NCBI RefSeq assembly: GCF_004114955.1
Contig: NZ_CP030053.1
Coordinates: 2,418,001 to 2,482,000, forward strand
Source: Bradyrhizobium guangzhouense
GTDB lineage: Bacteria; Pseudomonadota; Alphaproteobacteria; Rhizobiales; Xanthobacteraceae
Direction: 5' to 3'
Length of the DNA stretch: 64,000 bases
The translations under genes and the position numbers were made by a program. The notes under the pieces were generated by a model. The model searched no databases, was not told where the DNA came from, and was given only the letters and a program-made list of their open reading frames with translations. Below, one piece after another: positions 51,855 through 61,281 of the stretch (positions are counted from its first letter, which is position 1; the number at the start of each line of letters is the position of its first letter).

Positions 51855-51913
51855 GATTTCGTTCCCATTTGGGAGCACCAAGAGTACGCGGAATAGATGC
51901 GGAGACTGTGTGA
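51855..51913 (+). pseudogene. Remnant of a HigB-like toxin gene (C-terminal end, frameshifted)
   Basis: The last codons read Ile-Asp-Ala-Glu-Thr-Val-stop (51893-51913). That is the usual end of HigB-family mRNA interferases, just before their antitoxin gene. One base out of frame upstream is His-Gln-Glu-Tyr, matching the conserved H-x-E-Y before it, so a single-base loss near 51888 separates the two. Nothing further upstream looks like the rest of the toxin. The stop and next start share one base (TGATG), as in intact modules. Confidence 0.4.
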
Positions 51914-52011
51914 TGATGGACGTGAAGCCCCTTCACAACGAGCAGGACTACGATTGGGCGATCCGCGAAGTATCCCGCTATTTCGACGCCGAGCCTGACA
52001 GCTCCATGTGA
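51913..52011 (+). pseudogene. Truncated HigA-like antitoxin gene
   Basis: 32 residues, MMDVKPLHNEQDYDWAIREV followed by SRYFDAEPDSSM and a stop. This matches the first third of HigA-type antitoxins, which continue past the 'F-x-x-EP' stretch for about 90 more residues including the helix-turn-helix. Here the DNA-binding half is missing. With the HigB remnant before it, this looks like a decayed toxin-antitoxin pair beside the LPS core genes. Confidence 0.55.
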
Positions 52012-52072
52012 GCTGGGGCGCGCCTCTGCGTAATTCTGCCGGCGTAACTCGAGCCGTATTCGTAAGCGACGG

Positions 52073-53173
52073 CTAGACGCGCGCCCCGGTCTCCCTCAGC
52101 ACCCGCTGCGCAATCCCCACCACCTCTTCGGCGGCGATGTCCCGCATGCAGCGGTGGTCGTTCATCTTGCAGACCGTGCTCTGGCAGGGCTGGCACGACA
52201 GCACGCTCTTGTTTTGCACGACGGTCGCGGCGAGGCCGTTCAATGGCGCCCAGAGATAGGGGCTGGTCGGGCCGAAAATGCCCATGGTGGGCGTGCCCAG
52301 CGCGGCCGCGATGTGCATGAGGCCGGAATCGTTGGAGATCGCGACGCCGGCCGCCGCCATGGCGAGGACGCCGTTGCGTAGATCGTTGCCGGTGAGGTCC
52401 CGCACCCCCGGGCCGCCAGCGGTCCCCGGGCTGCCAGCGGTCCCGGGGCCGCCGGCGGCGACGATCTCCTGCGCGAGGCTCTTTTCGGCGGGGCCGCCGA
52501 CCACCCAGACCTCCAGCCCGCGTTCGACCAGCAGGCGGGCGGCCTCTGGATAGGAGGTCCAGCGTTTTGATACCCCGACCGAGCCAGGGGCGAGCGCCAC
52601 GGCGGCGCCGCTGCTCAGCCCGTTGGCCTCGCGCCAGCGGGCGATCTCCTCAGCCGGAACCCGCAATTGCGGCACCGGCCATTCCGGAGGCAGGGGAGCG
52701 CCGTCCGGCTGGGCCAGGGCGGCATTCTCGTCGATGAAGCGGGGCAGCTTTCGCTCGCCCCAACGCCATCTGTTGATCAATCCGAACCTGAATTCGCCGA
52801 CCCAGCCGACCCGTTCGGGGATGCCGGCCAGCGTCGGCGCAATGGCGGCCTTCCAGGTGCGCGGCAGCACCAGGGCCGTGCCGTAGTTCCGCTCGCGCAG
52901 AAGCTTGGCCAGGCCGAACTGGCGGCGCAGCGCCAGGCGGCTGCGCGGCAAGTCCCAGACGATCCCGGCGCGCACGCCGGGCATGTAGTCGACCAGGGGG
53001 GCGCAAAGGGAGGTGGTGAGGAGATCGACCGGCCGGTTCGGCCATCGCTCCTTGAGGACCCGGACCACGGTGTGATTCCGGACAAAATCGCCGATCCACA
53101 TATAAGGAATGATCAGAATCGGGCTTGTGTCGCTCCGTTCCTCATTCCTGCCAAATTGTGAATCATCATTCAT
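52073..53173 (-). CDS. GT9-family LPS heptosyltransferase (WaaF-like)
   Basis: 366 residues from ATG 53173. 'ILIIPYMWIGDFVRNHTVVR' begins the GT-B fold; WaaF normally has a D in 'GDM-x-QS', matched here as 'IGDF'. 'AVALAPGSVGVSKRWTSYPE' is the donor-phosphate loop and 'AISNDSGLMHIAAALGTPTM' the ADP-heptose region. 'SCQPCQSTVCKMNDHRCMRD' ends with a Cys-rich segment common in WaaF. Between them a Gly/Pro/Ala insert from a three-unit 18-base repeat lies in a surface loop. It is divergent from hldD. Likely adds heptose to the inner core. Confidence 0.85.
   Translation of the reverse strand: MNDDSQFGRNEERSDTSPILIIPYMWIGDFVRNHTVVRVLKERWPNRPVDLLTTSLCAPLVDYMPGVRAGIVWDLPRSRLALRRQFGLAKLLRERNYGTALVLPRTWKAAIAPTLAGIPERVGWVGEFRFGLINRWRWGERKLPRFIDENAALAQPDGAPLPPEWPVPQLRVPAEEIARWREANGLSSGAAVALAPGSVGVSKRWTSYPEAARLLVERGLEVWVVGGPAEKSLAQEIVAAGGPGTAGSPGTAGGPGVRDLTGNDLRNGVLAMAAAGVAISNDSGLMHIAAALGTPTMGIFGPTSPYLWAPLNGLAATVVQNKSVLSCQPCQSTVCKMNDHRCMRDIAAEEVVGIAQRVLRETGARV
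52406..52459. repeat. Tandem repeat, three units of 18 bases, inside the heptosyltransferase gene
   Basis: Units at 52406-52423, 52424-52441 and 52442-52459 differ at only a few bases; the first reads CCCCGGGCCGCCAGCGGT. On the coding strand they give three six-residue units (AAGGPG, TAGSPG, TAGGPG). The multiple-of-three length keeps the frame. Confidence 0.92.
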
Positions 53174-53332
53174 TTGTTGATGGGGCCGCAATGCTCAAGG
53201 TTTGGCGGTTCGGTAGCCGCTCCGGGCCGGCAGGTAAAGCCGGGAGGAGGCGGGTCCCAAAATGCTTACACTTTGGCAGATGATGCGCTACGGCAGGTAT
53301 CGGGCCGCACAAGATCGGGCAGGGTGGTTGGA

Positions 53333-54313
53333 ATGTTGCTGGTGACCGGCGGGGCCGGTTTTATCGGATCGAATGTCGTCGCCGCGCTGAACGATTCCGG
53401 CCGCAGCGACGTCGTGGTCTGCGATCTCCTCGGCAGCGACGGCAAGTGGCGCAATCTCGCCAAGCGGCAGCTTGTGGATATCGTTCCGCCGGCCGAACTG
53501 CTCGATTGGCTGGAGGGCCGCAGGCTCGACGCCGTGATCCATCTCGGGGCGATCTCCGCGACCACCGCGACCGACGGCGACCACGTGTTCGAGACCAATT
53601 TCCGCATGTCGATGCGCCTCCTGGACTGGTGCACGGCGCGCGCCGTGCCGTTCATCTATGCCTCCTCGGCCGCGACCTATGGCGACGGCGAGGCCGGCTT
53701 TGGCGACGATGCCTCGTTGCCGGCACTGAAGAAGCTGCGGCCGATGAACCTCTACGGCTGGAGCAAGCACATGTTCGATCTCGCGGTCGCCGGCCGCGTC
53801 GCAAATGGCGATGCGCTGCCGCCGCAATGCGTGGGCCTGAAATTCTTCAACGTGTTCGGCCCGAACGAGTACCACAAGGGCGCGATGATGAGCGTGCTGG
53901 CGCGCCGCTTCGACGACGTCAAGGCGGGCCGCGTCGTGCAGCTGTTCAAGTCGCATCGCGAGGGCATCGCCGACGGCGACCAGCGCCGCGATTTCATCTA
54001 TGTCGACGACGTCGTGCGCGTCATCCTGTGGCTGCTGGCGACGCCTGCCGTCTCCGGCCTCTTCAATGTCGGCACCGGCAAGGCGCGCAGCTTCAAGGAC
54101 CTGATGCTGGCGGCCTATGCCGCGCTCGGCACCAGGCCCAACATCGAATACATCGACATGCCCGAGAACATTCGCGGTGCTTACCAGTACTTCACCCAGA
54201 GCGAGGTCGATCGCCTCTGCCGCGCCGGCTATAACGGCGGCTTCACGACGCTCGAGGACGCGGTGAAGGCCTATGTCGCCGACTATCTCGACCGGCCCGA
54301 CCGCTTCCGTTAA
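53333..54313 (+). CDS. hldD: ADP-L-glycero-D-manno-heptose 6-epimerase
   Basis: 326 residues from ATG 53333, giving MLLVTGGAGFIGSNVVAALN; upstream in-frame codons have no similarity. 'VIHLGAISATTATDGDHVFE' is the HldD substrate region, 'FIYASSAATYGDGEAGFGDD' the Ser-containing catalytic part, and 'NLYGWSKHMFDLAV' the Tyr-x3-Lys. 'KFFNVFGPNEYHKGAMMSV' is highly characteristic. It converts ADP-D,D-heptose to ADP-L,D-heptose for the core. hldE follows 12 bases later. Confidence 0.94.
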   Translation: MLLVTGGAGFIGSNVVAALNDSGRSDVVVCDLLGSDGKWRNLAKRQLVDIVPPAELLDWLEGRRLDAVIHLGAISATTATDGDHVFETNFRMSMRLLDWCTARAVPFIYASSAATYGDGEAGFGDDASLPALKKLRPMNLYGWSKHMFDLAVAGRVANGDALPPQCVGLKFFNVFGPNEYHKGAMMSVLARRFDDVKAGRVVQLFKSHREGIADGDQRRDFIYVDDVVRVILWLLATPAVSGLFNVGTGKARSFKDLMLAAYAALGTRPNIEYIDMPENIRGAYQYFTQSEVDRLCRAGYNGGFTTLEDAVKAYVADYLDRPDRFR

Positions 54314-54325
54314 GGCCATTTGACC

Positions 54326-55810
54326 ATGCCGACGCCGATTCTCGATTTCGATGCCCTCGCGCAAGCCATCTGCGGCCGCACGGTGCTCTGCATCGGCGAC
54401 ATCATGCTGGACGAGTTCGTCTATGGCGAGGTGTCGCGGATTTCGCCGGAGGCGCCGACCCCCGTCATCACGGCCCAGCGCAGCGAGATCCATATCGGCG
54501 GCGCGGGCAACGTCGCGCGCAATATCGCGTCGCTCGATGCGCGCTGCGTCTTCGTCGGCCTCGTCGGCGAGGACGATGCCGGCAGGCAGCTTGCCTCGGC
54601 ACTGGCTGATCATGCCGGGATCGAAACCGTGCTGGTGTCCGACCCGTCACGCCCGACCACGCGAAAAGTCCGCTTCGTCTCCGAGCATTTTTCCACGCAT
54701 ATGCTGCGTGCGGATTGGGAGCAGGCGCAAGCCGCCTCCGATGAGATCGAGAGCAGGCTGATCGAGGCGATCCTGCCGCAGATCGCGCGCGCCGATATCG
54801 TGCTGCTGTCGGACTACGCCAAGGGCGTGCTGACCGCGCGCGTGATCCGCCATGCGATCGATGCCGCACGAAACGCCGGCAAGCCCGTGATCGTCGATCC
54901 CAAGAGCCTGAACTGGGCGATCTATCGCGGTGCGACGCTGCTCACGCCCAACCGCAAGGAATTCGCGGAAGCCACCCGCAGCCGCGCCGACACGCCGCAG
55001 AGCATCGTCGACGCCTCAGAGGACGTGATGCGGCTCGCCGATTGCGAGGCGATCCTGGTCACCCAGGGCGAGCACGGCATGACGCTGGTGCCGCGCCATG
55101 GCGAGGCCGTGCATGTTCCGGCCTTCCCGGTGAAGGTGCGCGACGTTTCCGGCGCCGGCGACACCGTCGCCGCAGCGCTCGCGGTGTCGATCGCGGCGGG
55201 CGCGGATTGGGACACGGCGCTGCGCATGGCGAGTGCGGCGGCCGCGGTCGCCGTCGGCAAGCAGGGGACCGCCAGCGTCAGCGCCATCGAGCTGCGCCGA
55301 AAGATCCTGCCGCACGCCACGCTCGCGGCCGAGGAGAAGGTCGTGGCCGCGCCCGGTCACCTCGAGGCCCGGCTCGCCGAATGGAAGCAAGAGGGGCTGC
55401 GGGTCGGCTTCACCAATGGCTGCTTCGACATCCTGCATCCCGGCCACGTCAAGGTGCTGACCGCGGCGCGCGCGGCCTGCGATCGCCTCATTGTGGGGCT
55501 CAACAGCGACGCCTCGGTGCGGCGGCTGAAGGGCGCCGATCGTCCGGTTCAGGACGAGCAGGCGCGTGCGGAGGTGCTGGCCGCGCTCGAAGCGGTCGAT
55601 CTCGTCGTCATCTTCGAGGACGACACGCCGATCGACCTGATCAGGCGGATCACGCCGAGCGTGCTGGTCAAGGGCGGCGATTACACCCGCGAGCAGGTGG
55701 TCGGTCACGAGGTCGTCGAGGCCGCCGGAGGAACGGTCGTGCTGGTCGACATCCTCAAGGGATTCAGCACGACCGCGCTGGTCCATCGTGCGCGCGGAGG
55801 CACCACGTGA
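54326..55810 (+). CDS. hldE: Bifunctional heptose-7-phosphate kinase / heptose-1-phosphate adenylyltransferase
   Basis: 494 residues. Residues 1-330 are a PfkB-type kinase with '[20 protein letters not shown]' and the anion-hole '[15 protein letters not shown]'. Residues 345-494 are a nucleotidyltransferase with '[20 protein letters not shown]' including HPGH. The kinase phosphorylates C1 of heptose-7-phosphate; after GmhB removes the 7-phosphate the second domain forms ADP-heptose. The ATG at 54326 is used rather than a TTG two codons earlier. The stop overlaps the next GTG start by 4 bases. Confidence 0.95.
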   Translation: MPTPILDFDALAQAICGRTVLCIGDIMLDEFVYGEVSRISPEAPTPVITAQRSEIHIGGAGNVARNIASLDARCVFVGLVGEDDAGRQLASALADHAGIETVLVSDPSRPTTRKVRFVSEHFSTHMLRADWEQAQAASDEIESRLIEAILPQIARADIVLLSDYAKGVLTARVIRHAIDAARNAGKPVIVDPKSLNWAIYRGATLLTPNRKEFAEATRSRADTPQSIVDASEDVMRLADCEAILVTQGEHGMTLVPRHGEAVHVPAFPVKVRDVSGAGDTVAAALAVSIAAGADWDTALRMASAAAAVAVGKQGTASVSAIELRRKILPHATLAAEEKVVAAPGHLEARLAEWKQEGLRVGFTNGCFDILHPGHVKVLTAARAACDRLIVGLNSDASVRRLKGADRPVQDEQARAEVLAALEAVDLVVIFEDDTPIDLIRRITPSVLVKGGDYTREQVVGHEVVEAAGGTVVLVDILKGFSTTALVHRARGGTT

Positions 55811-57090
55811 CGGCGCTTGCGGGGGAGACGACCGCCCAGATGCTGTGGCGGCGTTTCCGCAGTCCGGTCGCCTGGAGCGAGACCGTCGACCTGTTCGCGA
55901 TTCTCACGGTCGCCTCGCTGCCCTGGTCGACCTCGCTCGCGGCCATCTTCAACGCTGCGTTCCTGGTCTGCATGGTGCCGTTCCTCGACATCAGGGCGTT
56001 CCTGCAATCGCTGACGCGCCCGATCTGTGCGGCGCCGATCGCGCTGTTCGTGCTCGCGCTGGTGGGAACGCTGTGGTCGGACGCGGCCTGGGGTGTGCGC
56101 CTCTATGCCGTCGGCCCGACCGTCAAGCTGCTCGTGCTGCCGGTGCTGCTCTATCATTTCGAGCGCTCGCCGCGCGGAAACTGGATCTTCGTCGCCTTCC
56201 TGGTGTCCTGCGCGCTGCTCTCGGTGATGTCCTGGCTGGTCGCGTTCTATCCCGACCTGACGCTCAAGCCGGACCATCTGGAGCGCGGGATCTTCGTCAA
56301 GAACTACATCGACCAGAGCCAGGAATTCACGCTGTGCGCAGTCGCGCTCGCCTATCCTGTCGTGCTGCTCCTGCGCGAGAAGCGCTACTGGCTGGCCGGA
56401 TTGCTGACGGCGGTGGCGCTAAGCTTCTTCGTCAATATGGTCTTCGTGGTGGTGTCGCGCACCGCGCTCGTCACGGTTCCGATCATGTTCGGCGTGTTCG
56501 CGCTGCTTCATTTGAGATGGCGCAGCATCGCGGTTATCTCGCTCGCCCTGATCGCCGGCGCTGCGATCGCCTGGCAGGCTTCGCCGCAATTGCGCAAGAC
56601 CGCAGACACGTTTTCGCGGGATTACCGCCTTTACACCCAAGAGAGCGTGCCGACGTCCATCGGCGAGCGCCTCGAATATTGGCGGCATGCCGTTCAGTTT
56701 TTTGCGGAAGCTCCTCTTGTGGGACACGGTACCGGTTCCTCGCAGGGGCTGTTTGAGAGAGCCGCGCAAGAGCCCTCATGGGTTCCGGGCGTCAGGGTCT
56801 TTCCGAATCCGCATAACCAGACTCTGCACGTCGCCATCCAGTGGGGGATCATCGGCGTCGTCGTTCTCTACGCGATTTGGATCCTGCATCTACTTCTGTT
56901 TCGCGGCGACGGACCAGCCCATTGGATCGGCCTTCTGATTGTGGTGCAGAACGTCTTCACCTCGCTGTTCAACTCCCATCTGTTCGATTTTCACGAGGGC
57001 TGGATGTACGTCATCGGCGTCGGCGTTGCCGGCGGCATGGTAATCCGGGCACAACGGGAGGGCGCGAAAGTGGGGAAAGTGGGTTCCTGA
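55807..57090 (+). CDS. O-antigen ligase-family membrane protein (WaaL-like)
   Basis: 427 residues from GTG 55807 (GTGA overlap with hldE). About eleven helices are visible and a large periplasmic loop at about 260-345 contains '[20 protein letters not shown]' and '[20 protein letters not shown]', the H-N-x3-L and G-x-G region of ligases of the Wzy_C family. It probably joins lipid-linked O-antigen to lipid A-core at the periplasmic face. Polymerases share this fold, so Wzy activity is a possible alternative. Position right after the heptose genes favours ligase. Confidence 0.85.
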   Translation: MTALAGETTAQMLWRRFRSPVAWSETVDLFAILTVASLPWSTSLAAIFNAAFLVCMVPFLDIRAFLQSLTRPICAAPIALFVLALVGTLWSDAAWGVRLYAVGPTVKLLVLPVLLYHFERSPRGNWIFVAFLVSCALLSVMSWLVAFYPDLTLKPDHLERGIFVKNYIDQSQEFTLCAVALAYPVVLLLREKRYWLAGLLTAVALSFFVNMVFVVVSRTALVTVPIMFGVFALLHLRWRSIAVISLALIAGAAIAWQASPQLRKTADTFSRDYRLYTQESVPTSIGERLEYWRHAVQFFAEAPLVGHGTGSSQGLFERAAQEPSWVPGVRVFPNPHNQTLHVAIQWGIIGVVVLYAIWILHLLLFRGDGPAHWIGLLIVVQNVFTSLFNSHLFDFHEGWMYVIGVGVAGGMVIRAQREGAKVGKVGS

Positions 57091-57200
57091 GCGTTGGGGC
57101 TGGCAAACCGCTAGGTAGTAAGTCTTCTGCTGGCAAGTCTCGCCGAGATGGGCTATCAGCGCGGGCAGGTTGAACTAACGGGATAATCATCGGTCGGCGG

Positions 57201-59114
57201 ATGACGCGGCTTTCGCATCTTTCATTGCGCAATTTCATGATTGCGCTCCACGACCTGCTCGCTACGACAGCGGCGTTGTTCGCGGCGTTCTATCTGCGTT
57301 TTGAGGGGGCGGACGGTTTCTATGACCGCTTGCCGCTGCTATTCCAAATCCTGCCGTACTTTCTCGCCTTCAGCGTAGTCGTGTTCTTCATTTTCAACCT
57401 GACCACGACGAAATGGCGCTTCATCTCGTTGCCGGATGCGATCAACATTGTCCGCGTCGCTAGCGTGCTGACAGTTGCCTTGCTGGCGCTGGACTACATC
57501 ATTGTTGCTCCCAATGTCCGCGGGGCCTTTTTCTTCGGCAAGGTGACGATCGTTCTCTACTGGTTCCTCGAGATCTTCTTTCTCAGCGCCTTGCGCATGG
57601 CCTATCGCTACTTTCGCTACACGCGGGTTCGGCGTCATGCTCGCGCGGAGGATGCCGCGCCGACATTACTGATCGGCCGCGCTGCGGACGCCGAGGTGCT
57701 GCTGCGCGGCATCGAGAGTGGGGCGATCAAGCGGATCTGGCCGGTCGGCGTGCTGTCGCCGTCGGGCTCGGATCGCGGTCAGTTCATCCGCAACGTTCCG
57801 GTGCTGGGCGACATCGACGACATCGAGGACGTGGTCTCCGCTTTCGCCAAGCGCGACAAGCCGATCGCGCGCGTGGTGATGACGCCGTCGGCGTTCGAGC
57901 CGGAGGCGCATCCGGAATCGATCCTGATGCGGGCGCGCAAGCTCGGCGTGATCGTCAACCGCATGCCCTCGCTCGAGAGCGGCGACACGCCGCGGCTGAC
58001 CGCCGTCGCGGTCGAGGACCTGCTGCTGCGGCCGAGCGAAAAGATCGACTATGCGCGCCTCGAAGACCTGATCAGGGGCAAGGCGGTGATCGTCACCGGC
58101 GGCGGCGGTTCGATCGGCTCGGAGATCTGCGAGCGTGTCGTCGCCTTCGGCGCCGCGCGCCTGTTGATCCTGGAGAATTCCGAACCGGCGCTCTATGCGG
58201 TCACCGAGGCGCTCGCCGCGCACGATGCGGGCGCTGCGATCGAGGGACGGATCGCCGACATCCGCGACCGCGAGCGCGTGATGCGCCTAATGGCCGAGTT
58301 CAAGCCCGACATCGTGTTCCACGCGGCAGCGCTCAAGCACGTGCCGATCCTCGAGCGCGACTGGAGCGAGGGCGTCAAGACCAACATTTTCGGATCGATC
58401 AACGTCGCCGACGCGGCGCTCGCCGCCGGCGCCGAAGCCATGGTGATGATCTCGACCGACAAGGCGATCGAGCCGGTCTCGATGCTCGGCCTCACCAAGC
58501 GTTTCGCCGAGATGTACTGCCAGGCGCTCGACCACGATCTTGCGGCGGCCGCCGCCGGCGCCAAGCCGCCGATGCGGCTGATCTCCGTCCGCTTCGGCAA
58601 TGTGCTGGCCTCGAACGGCTCGGTGGTGCCGAAGTTCAAGGCCCAGATCGAGGCCGGCGGCCCTGTCACGGTGACGCATCCCGACATGGTCCGCTATTTC
58701 ATGACCATCCGCGAGGCCTGCGACCTCGTCATCACGGCGGCGACGCATGCGCTCGGCACGGCGCGTTCGGACGTTTCCGTCTACGTTCTCAACATGGGCC
58801 AGCCGGTGAAGATCGTCGATCTGGCCGAGCGCATGATCCGTCTCTCCGGCCTGCAACCCGGTTACGACATCGAGATCGTGTTCACGGGGATGCGGCCGGG
58901 CGAGCGCCTGCACGAAATCCTGTTTGCCTCGGAAGAGCCGACCCGCGAGATCGGTGTCGCCGGCATCATGGCCGCGCAGCCGAACGAGCCGCCGATGCAG
59001 ACCCTGCGCAAATGGATCACGGCGCTCGATCAGGCCATCGAGCGCGACGACCGGGCGACCATCAGGACCATCCTCAAGGATGCAGTCCCCGAGTTCGGGT
59101 CGTCAGCGGCCTGA
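57201..59114 (+). CDS. Membrane-anchored UDP-GlcNAc 4,6-dehydratase-like protein (WbpM/CapD-like)
   Basis: 637 residues. Four helices (about 12-140), a linker CoA-binding-like domain (about 152-285), then a short-chain dehydrogenase: 'AVIVTGGGGSIGSEICERVV' at about 295-315, 'MISTDKAIEPVSMLGLTKRF' at about 416-435, 'RFGNVLASNGSVVPKFKAQI' at about 463. The catalytic dyad is Asp420 and Lys421 in TDK and Lys433. Leu429 occupies the SDR Tyr position, where WbpM/FlaA1 relatives have Met. The product, UDP-4-keto-6-deoxy-GlcNAc, could be reduced by the enzyme encoded at 60334. Confidence 0.88.
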   Translation: MTRLSHLSLRNFMIALHDLLATTAALFAAFYLRFEGADGFYDRLPLLFQILPYFLAFSVVVFFIFNLTTTKWRFISLPDAINIVRVASVLTVALLALDYIIVAPNVRGAFFFGKVTIVLYWFLEIFFLSALRMAYRYFRYTRVRRHARAEDAAPTLLIGRAADAEVLLRGIESGAIKRIWPVGVLSPSGSDRGQFIRNVPVLGDIDDIEDVVSAFAKRDKPIARVVMTPSAFEPEAHPESILMRARKLGVIVNRMPSLESGDTPRLTAVAVEDLLLRPSEKIDYARLEDLIRGKAVIVTGGGGSIGSEICERVVAFGAARLLILENSEPALYAVTEALAAHDAGAAIEGRIADIRDRERVMRLMAEFKPDIVFHAAALKHVPILERDWSEGVKTNIFGSINVADAALAAGAEAMVMISTDKAIEPVSMLGLTKRFAEMYCQALDHDLAAAAAGAKPPMRLISVRFGNVLASNGSVVPKFKAQIEAGGPVTVTHPDMVRYFMTIREACDLVITAATHALGTARSDVSVYVLNMGQPVKIVDLAERMIRLSGLQPGYDIEIVFTGMRPGERLHEILFASEEPTREIGVAGIMAAQPNEPPMQTLRKWITALDQAIERDDRATIRTILKDAVPEFGSSAA

Positions 59115-59116
59115 GC

Positions 59117-60337
59117 ATGCAGTCGCAGGGCCAGATTGTCGTCGCGAGCCAGCATTATCCGCCCGATCCGAGCACGACCGCGGCGATCATGGCCGAGATC
59201 GCCTGCCGCCTTGCATCCGACCACGAGGTCGTGGTGCTGTCGGGTTCACCAGGCGCGCTGCCGGCTTCGCAGATCGGCCCCGACAAGCCGCGGGTCATCG
59301 CCATCAGAAACCGCATGGCGGGAAAGGCGGCGCTGGTCCGGCGCGGCATCTCCGAGCTGCTGTTCGTGCTGCGCATCTTCGTCGCGCTGCTGCGGCGCCT
59401 GCAGCGCGGTGACGTCGTGCTCACAGTGACCGCGCCGTTCATGCTGCCCTACGCGGTGGTGGCCGCGGCCTGGCTCAAGGGCGCGCGCTCGGCGCTGATC
59501 ATGCATGATCTGTTTCCCGACGTGCTGGTGATGGCAGGTCTCTTGAAGCCGCGCTCGATCGTTGCGGGCGTGATGCGCGCCGCCAACAGCCTGATGTTTC
59601 GCGCCCTCAGTGCCGTCGTGACCATCGGGCGCGATGCGCAAGCGCCGCTGCTCAGCTATGCCGGCATGACGCGCAACAAGATCCGCTTCATTCCGAACTG
59701 GGCGACGCTGGTGCCGGGGTTGAGGCCGGTGACACCGGACAATCCGTTCCGCAGGCACCTTTCGGCCCGCTTCATCGTCGGGCTATCAGGCAATCTCGGC
59801 TTCACCCACGATCCGGAGATCGTGTTCGAGGCGGCGGGCCTGCTGAAGAACGAGCCGGACATCGGCTTCCTGCTGTCCGGCTGGGGCATTGGCTTCGCGC
59901 GGCTGAAGCAGTTGCAGGCTGAGGCGAACCTGCCCAATGTCAGCTTCGTGGCGCGGGTCGAGGATGCCGAGCTCGAGGCGTTCCTGGCTGCGGCCGACCT
60001 CTGGATCATCCCCTACCGGAAGGACGTCGCCGGGGTGTCGGTGCCGAGCCGCTTCTATAATCTGCTGGCGGTCGGCCGTCCGGTCGTGCTGGTCTCGGAG
60101 CCCGAGGCCGAGGCTGCCCTGACCGTGGTGGAGGGCGGGCTCGGCTGGGTGGTGGCGCCGGGCCGCGCCGATCAGCTGGCCGCTGCGATCCGGGCGGCAT
60201 CCGCCTCCAGCGACGGCGCCATGGCTGCGCGCGCGGTGAAGGCGGCATCGGGGTTCGATCGCGGCGTCGCGATGAACGCCTATGCCGCCATGATCGACGA
60301 ATTGTTGCGCAACCCGAACCTTTCGGAGCAACGATGA
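59117..60337 (+). CDS. GT4-type glycosyltransferase (WbuB-like), second copy
   Basis: 406 residues from ATG 59117 (MQSQGQIVVASQHYPPDPST). 'LIMHDLFPDVLVMAGLLKPR', 'VGLSGNLGFTHDPEIVFEAA' and 'IIPYRKDVAGVSVPSRFYNL' match the glycosyltransferase at 8069-9277 closely enough to call them paralogues. It lies between the dehydratase and the reductase of the O-unit initiation group and its stop overlaps the reductase start (ATGA), so it probably adds the second sugar of the repeat unit. Confidence 0.82.
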   Translation: MQSQGQIVVASQHYPPDPSTTAAIMAEIACRLASDHEVVVLSGSPGALPASQIGPDKPRVIAIRNRMAGKAALVRRGISELLFVLRIFVALLRRLQRGDVVLTVTAPFMLPYAVVAAAWLKGARSALIMHDLFPDVLVMAGLLKPRSIVAGVMRAANSLMFRALSAVVTIGRDAQAPLLSYAGMTRNKIRFIPNWATLVPGLRPVTPDNPFRRHLSARFIVGLSGNLGFTHDPEIVFEAAGLLKNEPDIGFLLSGWGIGFARLKQLQAEANLPNVSFVARVEDAELEAFLAAADLWIIPYRKDVAGVSVPSRFYNLLAVGRPVVLVSEPEAEAALTVVEGGLGWVVAPGRADQLAAAIRAASASSDGAMAARAVKAASGFDRGVAMNAYAAMIDELLRNPNLSEQR

Positions 60338-61281
60338 GCAAGGACAGGCCGCTTGTGTTGGTGACGGGAGCGAGTGGCTTCGTCGGTCGTCACGTCGTAC
60401 CCGACCTGGAGCGCGAAGGATGGTCGGTCCGGCGCGCGGTCCGCAGTTCGGAAGGGAAGGGCGACGAGGTCGTCATCGAGACCATCGGTCCCGACACCGA
60501 CTGGACAACTGCGCTCGAGGGCGTCGACGCCGTCGTTCATCTCGCCGCCCGCGTGCATCACAAGCACGAGGAGCACGCGGTCCAGCTCTACCGCAACGTC
60601 AACATCGCCGGCACGCTGCACCTGGCGCGCTCTGCGGCGATGGCCGGCGTGCGCCAGTTCATCTTCGTCAGCACGGTCCTGGTGCATGGCCGCAGCAACG
60701 AGGGCCGCGCCCCGTTCAGCGAAAACGACATCCTGACGCCGCGCGGCCTCTACGGCATGTCCAAGGCGGCGGCCGAGGCCGGCTTGAGGACGCTCGCGCG
60801 CGACAGCCAGATGACTATCTCGGTGATCAGGCCGCCGCTGGTCTATGGCGCGGGTGCCAAGGGCAATTTCGCGCTGCTGACGCGTGCGGTGAACCTGGGA
60901 TTACCGCTGCCTTTCGGTTCGATCCGCAATCACCGTGCCTTCCTGGCCGTGCAGAACCTCTCGTCTTTCATCCTGCGCCGGCTAGGCAAGCCCGACCGCG
61001 CGAGCAATTTCGAGGTTTTCCTGGTGGCCGACAGGGAGCAGGTCTCGACGCCCGAATTCATCGAGCGTCTGGCCAAAGCGTCGGGCAAGAATCCGAGGCT
61101 GTTCGGCATGTCGCCGGAGCTGCTGAGCTCGCTGCTCGGCCTGCTCGGCCGGCAGGACACCCATGACAGCCTGATCGGCTCGCTCGAGCTCAACGTGTCC
61201 AAGGCGATCGCAACGGGATGGCAGCCGTCGGTGACGCTCGACGAGGGCCTGCGGCTGGCGCTATCGGCTCACGACGCCTGA
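60334..61281 (+). CDS. Extended SDR, probable UDP-4-keto-6-deoxy-GlcNAc reductase (WbpV/WreQ-like)
   Basis: 315 residues. 'LVLVTGASGFVGRHVVPDLE' binds NAD(P), 'HLAARVHHKHEEHAVQLYRN' and 'FIFVSTVLVHGRSNEGRAPF' surround the active site, and 'LYGMSKAAAEAGLRTL' gives Tyr-x3-Lys. These V-x-H..HK-E blocks are typical of WbpV/WreQ enzymes that make UDP-QuiNAc from the WbpM-type product. The preceding dehydratase and the following WbpL-like transferase fit this, with QuiNAc or FucNAc as the first O-unit sugar. Overlaps the convergent transferase gene by 13 bases. Confidence 0.78.
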   Translation: MSKDRPLVLVTGASGFVGRHVVPDLEREGWSVRRAVRSSEGKGDEVVIETIGPDTDWTTALEGVDAVVHLAARVHHKHEEHAVQLYRNVNIAGTLHLARSAAMAGVRQFIFVSTVLVHGRSNEGRAPFSENDILTPRGLYGMSKAAAEAGLRTLARDSQMTISVIRPPLVYGAGAKGNFALLTRAVNLGLPLPFGSIRNHRAFLAVQNLSSFILRRLGKPDRASNFEVFLVADREQVSTPEFIERLAKASGKNPRLFGMSPELLSSLLGLLGRQDTHDSLIGSLELNVSKAIATGWQPSVTLDEGLRLALSAHDA

